Shown here: positions 58,142 through 64,000 of the stretch, in pieces
How the letters are laid out: every line of letters starts with the position of its first letter
How positions within the stretch are numbered: the stretch's first letter is position 1
DNA from: Hydractinia symbiolongicarpus
Lineage: Eukaryota; Cnidaria; Hydrozoa; Anthoathecata; Hydractiniidae
Length of the DNA: 64,000 bases
NCBI RefSeq assembly: GCF_029227915.1
Contig: NC_079888.1
Coordinates: 8,229,001-8,293,000, forward strand
Direction of reading: 5' to 3'
Notes under the pieces: model-generated
The model's input: only the letters and a program-made list of their open reading frames with translations
Told to the model about the DNA's origin: nothing
The model's database searches: none
Translations under genes and position numbers: made by a program

Positions 58142-59274
58142 ACAGAACGTAGATTGACATTGACTTTATAGTAGGCTTTGCAAAAAAAATATATATATGG
58201 CACTTGGAATGTTATTTAGCTTTTGTTATCAGATTATTTGCAGTTTGGTTACATAAAAACGACCAACGATAGTTAAAAGTTTTTAAATATTTATGCTATT
58301 AATATGCAGAAAGTTTTTCAGAAAGTTCCGCTTGTATTTAGTTTCGAATTTGTAGTCAACGTTAATTTTGTGTTGATTTTAATTTACTAACCATATCCAT
58401 GCATTATTTTAAATCTAATTAAAGATTCATGTCTCACACTTGTAATGAACTAGCTCACATCGTGTTGAGTATTTCTCATTCTTAAACAATCATAAAGGAA
58501 AGTTATAACAACTATTAATTTAGGACGAGTGAATCCGTGGATTTTTTTAAGAACTAACGACTGGTCGCTTTATTTATAACTACTTTTTATGTGTACAAAA
58601 TGGTTGGTAGCAGCTTTATTTAAGATTCCTACAACGTCACTACTTTATGCTGACAACCGAACTCGTGGATTGTTGCCAAAGGATAAGGCTTGCCTTTAGC
58701 ATGTGTGTCTGTCTATCTGTAAACCAAAAAAGCTATAAGTGGAGACGTGAAAATCCCTTAGCATTTTTTCACGGGTCAACGGCTAGTCGTGATGCAATTT
58801 ACTAAATCATCTCAGCTGTATGTAGATGGCAGGCTGATTGTTCTTTGTCCCTTTTCAATTGCCTACTGCTAATTTTCCGGTATAACTTTACCACAGAGAA
58901 TTTTCTCCTAGGAAAAGTTCTTCCTAAATAATCCCTTCCCTTGGACAATTTAGCCATCTTTACCCGCACCTCACTAAGGTCTCTCTCTCACGGCAAATAA
59001 ACGATCGTCTGAAATAAAGCCTCAAAGCAGAAAGTGCTTTTTATGAAATCAAGAATTTTATTATAAGTATCTGCTGTTAACGCCCTTTGAAAAAGTTAGC
59101 AATTGAATACAACCCCGTGTTTTTTTTATACGTCATTCATGGTATTTAGTAGGAATGCTACATAAATTAAAAAAGCTTAGAATTTCGTTGAAGATCGAAA
59201 CAGAACTAAATGAAATAAAAAGGGAAGATGAAAAAAAAGTTTTCCTGACTCATTATATCTTTCTTTGTCAAAAT
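58142..59274. other. Intergenic, short repeats only
   Basis: It holds two worn Helitron-like ends (separate entry). No exon was seen. The right end is just downstream of the lipase stop codon; no AATAAA was found close by. Confidence 0.4.
58520..58786 (+). mobile_element. Two worn Helitron-like 3' ends
   Basis: GAATCCGTGGATTTTTTTAAGAACTAACGACTGG ends near 58563. A second copy with GTGTCTGTCTATCTGT, a TTTTTTCACGGGTCAACGG block and CTAG before T ends at 58786. Starts are not defined. Confidence 0.35.
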
Positions 59275-62200
59275 TTAGGGACAATATGCAGCTTGACCTG
59301 TCTTGAGTGGTACTTCATTTTTAGCTGTGTTAAGCCATCGCTTGTAACATCCAGTATACCTGAAAGAAAAGTATTTTTATTTTTATTTTTACACAAATAA
59401 AATGCAACTTGTAAAGTTACGAAATACTCAGATGACAATTTCGACTATTTTTGACGATTATTCTATAAGTAAAAACTATTTTGCTGATCATTCTTACACT
59501 TTATCATTCCACATGGGTCTAAGCACTACGGCTTGTAGCTTCCACATGTCCAACCATGCACCATGTTGGACTTTTATCTTCTCTGGTTTTCCGAGATCGA
59601 ATCGTGTATGAATTAGAAAACTGTCAATGCTTCCTGATTTATAATAGTGACTAAAAAGCAGAACAGAGGTACACATAAAAAACAGAATAGTTTTAAATTA
59701 TGAAAATTAGGTAGCGTGTAGCCTTGTGATTATCGGAGTTTGCTTCGCAATCACAAGGTCCGTGGTTCGGTTCACAGCGCAGATATGTTTAGCAAGTGCC
59801 TTCACCAAAGTTACAGGTCAATCCATGTCATGTGAGAGAAATTGTGTAGGCAATGCCGGTGTACACCTAATGCATATATTCAGATTACAGGATCAAGTTA
59901 ATAATTATATCCTGTATAAATATTCGGAATAATAATAAAATAATAATAATAAACATAACTATCATTGCGTATAATTTTTTAAAAAATTATTTTACTTTAC
60001 TGTACAAGGCTTAGTTGATTTTGGCTTACAACATCGCCGTGCTTCCTAAATGCGTTTAGGTCAAGTAGGTAGAAAAAAGGTAAAAACTTGATAAAAATAC
60101 AGTTGAGTTCCTTCGTAGCGTCGAAGAAATGGACCAAGAATTTGTTTTCAATAACAAATTTAAGATAAATGTAAATTAAAATCAACCTCGTTCCCAAGGC
60201 TTTTTAGTGCTTTTATTTAGCAGTACGGACCCGATTTTTCTGTCTGCAAAAAGCAAACATTTCTGTTCTTACATATCCCAATTACATGTTACCTAAAGTT
60301 TCCTGACATTTTATACCTTCTCGTGATATAAAACATTGTATTTTTTTGTACAAGGTAAACGCAAAGATCATAATGAAAAGACGTTTCTAATTTTTGGCCA
60401 ATTTTGAATCTAACCATCGCTATGAAGAAAACATGTATACCTTGGTATGGTTATCTTCTCGGACACGGCTTTTTCTCCTGTGATAATGACATCAACTTCA
60501 TCGTCTAAATCACCAGCGATTTGTGATTCCGTGTAAAAGGCTATGTTGTAGTGGTGCGCTAAAAGATATAGATTAGTTGAGTGTACAAAATCAACCTTGT
60601 TTTTTGTTGAATTTTTTCTGTCATTGTCGTCATTGTTATTTTCGTCGTAGTTTTGGACTGATGTTTTTTACAAAAATCTGATGTGACGGATTTTTGAATG
60701 CAAGGGTCAACTTTAAGTATTAGCTGCGAATTGCCGTAGGTGACTGGCAAGATTAAAATTTACAGAGACGTTAAAATCAAATTTTACAAGACTTGCTATA
60801 ATAATGTTGAAATTTTGTGAACATACATCTCTATAATAATAGCCGTCGTCTGTCTGTCTGTTACAGAAACGCAAAATGCGATATAGAAAAGATGGGCGAC
60901 CCCGTAGATTTTTCCAAGAGTTGACGACTAGTTTATTATAGGAATTTTTAGATGCACAGTTTATCTTTACATTTTGTTGTTCTTGCAATTAGCGATGCTT
61001 AAAGAAATATTTCTTGGTAAAAGAAATGTACTGCTACAAACTCTGTTATGGGCGTTTTATAGTCATAGAAGTTGTAACACAGACAGAATGATACTAGAAT
61101 GATATAGAATGATACTTACCACAGAAAGGTTTTTTTCCTGCAGTTTGGAGATAGTAAACACCTGTAGCACTGTCCTTATATTCAACCGCACTGTATCCCA
61201 TCCGAGGACATGTAGTACATTTAGTGCAAAGTCCTTTCGCAAATGTCTGATAATCTTTACATGGATAACCTCTTGAAGGACAGTTTTGAATATTAATCGA
61301 TTCTGTGAAATATTCAATTGCGCGGTAGTGACTGCATGTAAGATACTGTGTTACACCTGAAAGTAGCGGTTGAAACATCAAATACGTTCCATGTATAATA
61401 AATAAACAAGGCCATACTTTTCGATTATGGTTGGTTTAGGAGAGGCTTCAGAGAGGATGCTCTTATGACTAATCTAGAGGTTGTAATCTTTTAGTTCCGA
61501 TTAAGGTGTTCTACAATATTAAATTAATCAATCAATCACGACTCTTTTGTTTTATTCTATGATTTACAACATCAAGGACAAACTGTCATGCTGACTAGCA
61601 TTTATTTATGCACGCCAATCTAGCAAAATGTTTCTCGATAAAAATTGTACAAATAATTTTTTTGTCAAGTTCGCGCAGAAAAAAAGTTGGTATGTTGACT
61701 AATAAAAAGTTTTAATTCACAGGTAAGTTTTTAACTCACCAAATTTTTACTATCTTAGCGTGCAATCTCTAACCCAAGTTTATGTACGCCTCTAACGCCG
61801 GCAAAAGGGATCTGTAATAACCTTCCACTAAGAACCAGGATTGTTTCCCACAAACCAACTTTGCACCTTATTTCGACAGGAAATTCTCCTGGTAGCATTT
61901 TTAAACCTTTTTTCATAATAAATTTTTAATTTAACTTTCCTCAAAATTAAAAGTGTGTTACCTCGAAAAATTTCAAGGCCTAAGGGAGTAAATAAACAGA
62001 GAGGGGAGACAGTTTCAAGACGAAGCTGTTTTCAATAAAAAACTCTTTCACTCACCGTTATCTAGATTTCGACAGTTCGGTTGATCATGACCACCGTTAG
62101 GATAAAAATCTAAATGTCCAAGCTCCTGCGCAGTGCCGAAGCCTTTCACCAAAAGCGTTTTAGTGTCGGTGTGAATAACGTCGACAAAATCTGCATCGGT

Positions 62201-63920
62201 TTTATCAAGACGTACATCAGCATGACGAAATTCATAATATGGTGCCGATGGGTCCAAACCTACGCGGAGAAAAATTTCAAGAACATAGACATGATTCGCT
62301 GGCATTTTGAAATAAATCTCACAAAATAAATAGAAATTTAGGATGACCCCAGAAATGTCGTTAGTAAATACCTGATATACGGCCAATTGTTACGTTGCTG
62401 CGAGCGAAATTTCTTCCCACAAAACCACACACATGTGCGCCCATGCTAAATCCAATACAGTGAACGTTCATCAAATCCAATCTTGTCTGTTCTTGCAAGC
62501 CTTTAAGAAGCAGTGCAACTTGTGCGCCTGCGTAAAGAAAATGAATCATGGCATTATCTGTTAAAAAAAAATTATACACCCCTGCAGATGTTAAGATGGC
62601 ACATTAAAAATCGCAACTACCAAGAAGAAATTTAATATTTTATATTATCAAAATTCTTAAATTTACAAAATATGACTTGCGAAACGAATTTCCTTCTTAC
62701 ATAGCTCCCGCACAACAATTTGAAAGGATAAAATATTTATAAAAACTTCGACCGTGCAATTACATAATAAAAAAGTTAATATTCACTAAGAGTGTAACAA
62801 TTTTTGGTTAAAGAATCAAATATATACATGCCACGCAAAATATTTAAAACTCTTGGGTTGCGAAATTTGATCTCAATAATTCTTTCTGAAGCTTTAATAC
62901 GCCCCAAATACGCCCCCTGATACGCCCCTTCTTAAGTTTAAATAATTGTTCTTAGTCTTATTTTACTTTTAAATGAATCGTTTCCAAAGTAAAACATTTT
63001 CGAAAGTTTATCTCACGTAAATATTTTAATTTGAATATTTGCGGAAGTTTATCTCGGATTTTCGCGACTTTTTACAAATATTTCTCGTAAAAAAGTAACT
63101 ACAACTAGTTGAAAGACAGACGTTTGGATATGTTGTTACCTATAATCCTTGCGTTACCAACAGCTTGATGATAAGGAAAGGCGGCTCCTTTCTTCCAGTC
63201 CACTACCACGACATTCATTTGTTCACGTTTAAGTAACGCATCGACTAGAGGCTGTACCCAATACTCTCCAGAATTACCTAAGCAATATATAATATAAATC
63301 TTAAGTTAAGCACAGGAAAAATCAGTGATAAATTCTTTAGTTAGCAATGGCGTTCCAACAACCTCATTGTGTTTTAATTAGGTAACAAGGAATTCGGTTC
63401 CTAGCATTGTATTCCAGTTATTGAAAAAGACCTGATTTCCTGATTAGTTAACAACAGTTAGTGTTCCAATTGTTACAAATTTATTGCATTTTAACTAGTT
63501 AGCAAGGAAGATTGTACTAAAGGGGCTTTATTCGTTCTAAAATCCATTATTAGAAGTCCTTTCCAAAGCAAAGGATAAACTTGAATTGAATTTTTCTAGT
63601 AATTAACATCAGGGTTGATTAAGTTCAATTTCCTGCAGTTGGATCGTTAATACACTTGCTATTTTTTTCCCTATATGTAAAACACCTACCAATATATCCA
63701 TGTACAATTATCACTGTCTTTTTAGTTCCATCAAAGTTGGAGTTGTTGGTTGGAGCATGGTCTAATGGGTCGAGTGGCTGTCCTTCGTCTTTGTTGAGTC
63801 TTGTAAACAAAGAGAACTTTGTGTTTAGCACCTTAGGATCTTCTGGTAACTGCACCAACGGATAGTCAAACGGAGGGGCATCCGAGAAGCAACCATATGG
63901 ATGGTAACAAATTTGATGCG
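59275..63920 (-). CDS. Pancreatic-lipase-family enzyme, phospholipase-A1-like, with C-terminal PLAT-like region
   Basis: Eight exons: 63920-63690, 63277-63140, 62527-62372, 62259-62056, 61356-61120, 60558-60441, 59629-59498, 59359-59275. All phases fit, giving about 433 residues. The first exon with the signal peptide lies beyond the window. The visible start (ICYHPYGCFSD) and oxyanion strand VIIVHGYIG match the family. The catalytic triad is Ser in GFSMGAH (62445-62447), Asp in GLDPS (62252-62254) and His in CSHYRA (61328-61330). The lid, between NC and TC before the His, has 12 residues, like phospholipases A1 rather than the longer triglyceride-lipase lid. A cysteine-rich stretch (NCPSRGYPC, CTKCTTC) and a PLAT-like beta domain (AFYTESQIAG, FDLGKPEKIKVQHGAW) follow. 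It is probably secreted and cleaves acyl esters. The sixth intron acceptor was chosen by phase. Confidence 0.88.
59711..59950 (+). mobile_element. tRNA-derived SINE in a lipase intron
   Basis: The tRNA-like head has an inverted pair CCTTGTGATT/AATCACAAGG and a B-box-like GGTTCGGTTCA (59764-59774). The body shares CAAGTG, ACAGGTCAATCCATGTCA and GAGAAATTG blocks with the SINE at 42229. The tail is (ATA)n-rich. It sits antisense to the lipase gene between the exons at 60441 and 59629. Confidence 0.65.
60828..60931 (+). mobile_element. Helitron-like short element in a lipase intron
   Basis: 104 bp. It starts TCTCTATAATAATAGCCG after an A, with GTCTGTCTGTCTG, ACGCAAAATGCGATA, a slightly worn hairpin (CCCGTAGATTTTTCCAAG), and ends GACGACTAG before T. 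Confidence 0.6.
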
Positions 63921-64000
63921 CTGTGATTGGAATAAAAAAAATTGTTTAAGAAATTCCGTTAACATAAACAGTGTTAAAATATTATTTACACGGTTAACAT

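Noticed and set aside
59711-59780. A second tRNA gene
   Set aside because: Same reason: tRNA-like head of a SINE, with an altered B box.

Overview
This is eukaryotic, AT-rich and intron-dense DNA, most likely from a cnidarian or another early-branching animal. The evidence is short phase-matched exons, animal-only domain families (a GRIP-type 7-PDZ scaffold, a natriuretic-peptide-receptor/guanylate-cyclase-type ectodomain, thrombospondin type-1 repeats, ShKT, a pancreatic-lipase-family enzyme) and many transposable elements. The species cannot be read from the sequence. Exon models were built by hand from splice signals. In the five spliced models the splice phases agree at every junction.

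Layout, left to right. (1) 437-11176 (+): last four exons of an unrecognised gene. The intron between exons 2 and 3 holds a complete but mutated BEL/Pao LTR retrotransposon in antisense (1782-8123; 309-bp LTRs, 5-bp target duplication). (2) 11.2-16.3 kb: no intact gene; short mobile elements and an orphan coding stretch (12056-12413). (3) 16291-18569 (-), possibly to 19315: C-terminal part of an ANF-receptor-type ligand-binding domain that stops before any membrane segment. (4) 21753-39396 (-): a complete 22-exon gene for a 1210-residue GRIP-like scaffold with seven PDZ domains and a coding minisatellite in its long linker. (5) 40.3-49.0 kb: a repeat-dominated block with a transposase-like relic, two 1.67-kb direct repeats, a tRNA-derived SINE inserted in one of them, an inverted-repeat element and a decayed reverse-transcriptase element. 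(6) 50459-53863 (-): complete five-exon gene for a secreted protein of five thrombospondin repeats, with a MITE starting 32 bp after its stop. (7) 56100-56309 (+): terminal exon with ShKT domains. (8) 56870-58141: a DNA transposon-like element with long inverted repeats that encloses a 40-codon signal-peptide ORF. (9) 59275-63920 (-): eight exons of a lipase-family enzyme with the short lid of phospholipases A1 and a C-terminal PLAT-like region; its first exon lies beyond the window.

The right part (50-64 kb) groups several secreted-protein genes: thrombospondin-repeat protein, ShKT protein, small peptide and lipase. Whether they work together cannot be judged from sequence. Short elements with Helitron-type ends (5' TC, hairpin, CTAG 3' end, insertion between A and T) recur across the window. 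The most notable items are the peptide ORF inside the inverted-repeat element, the membrane-less receptor ectodomain, the modular exon structure of the GRIP-like gene and its coding minisatellite.
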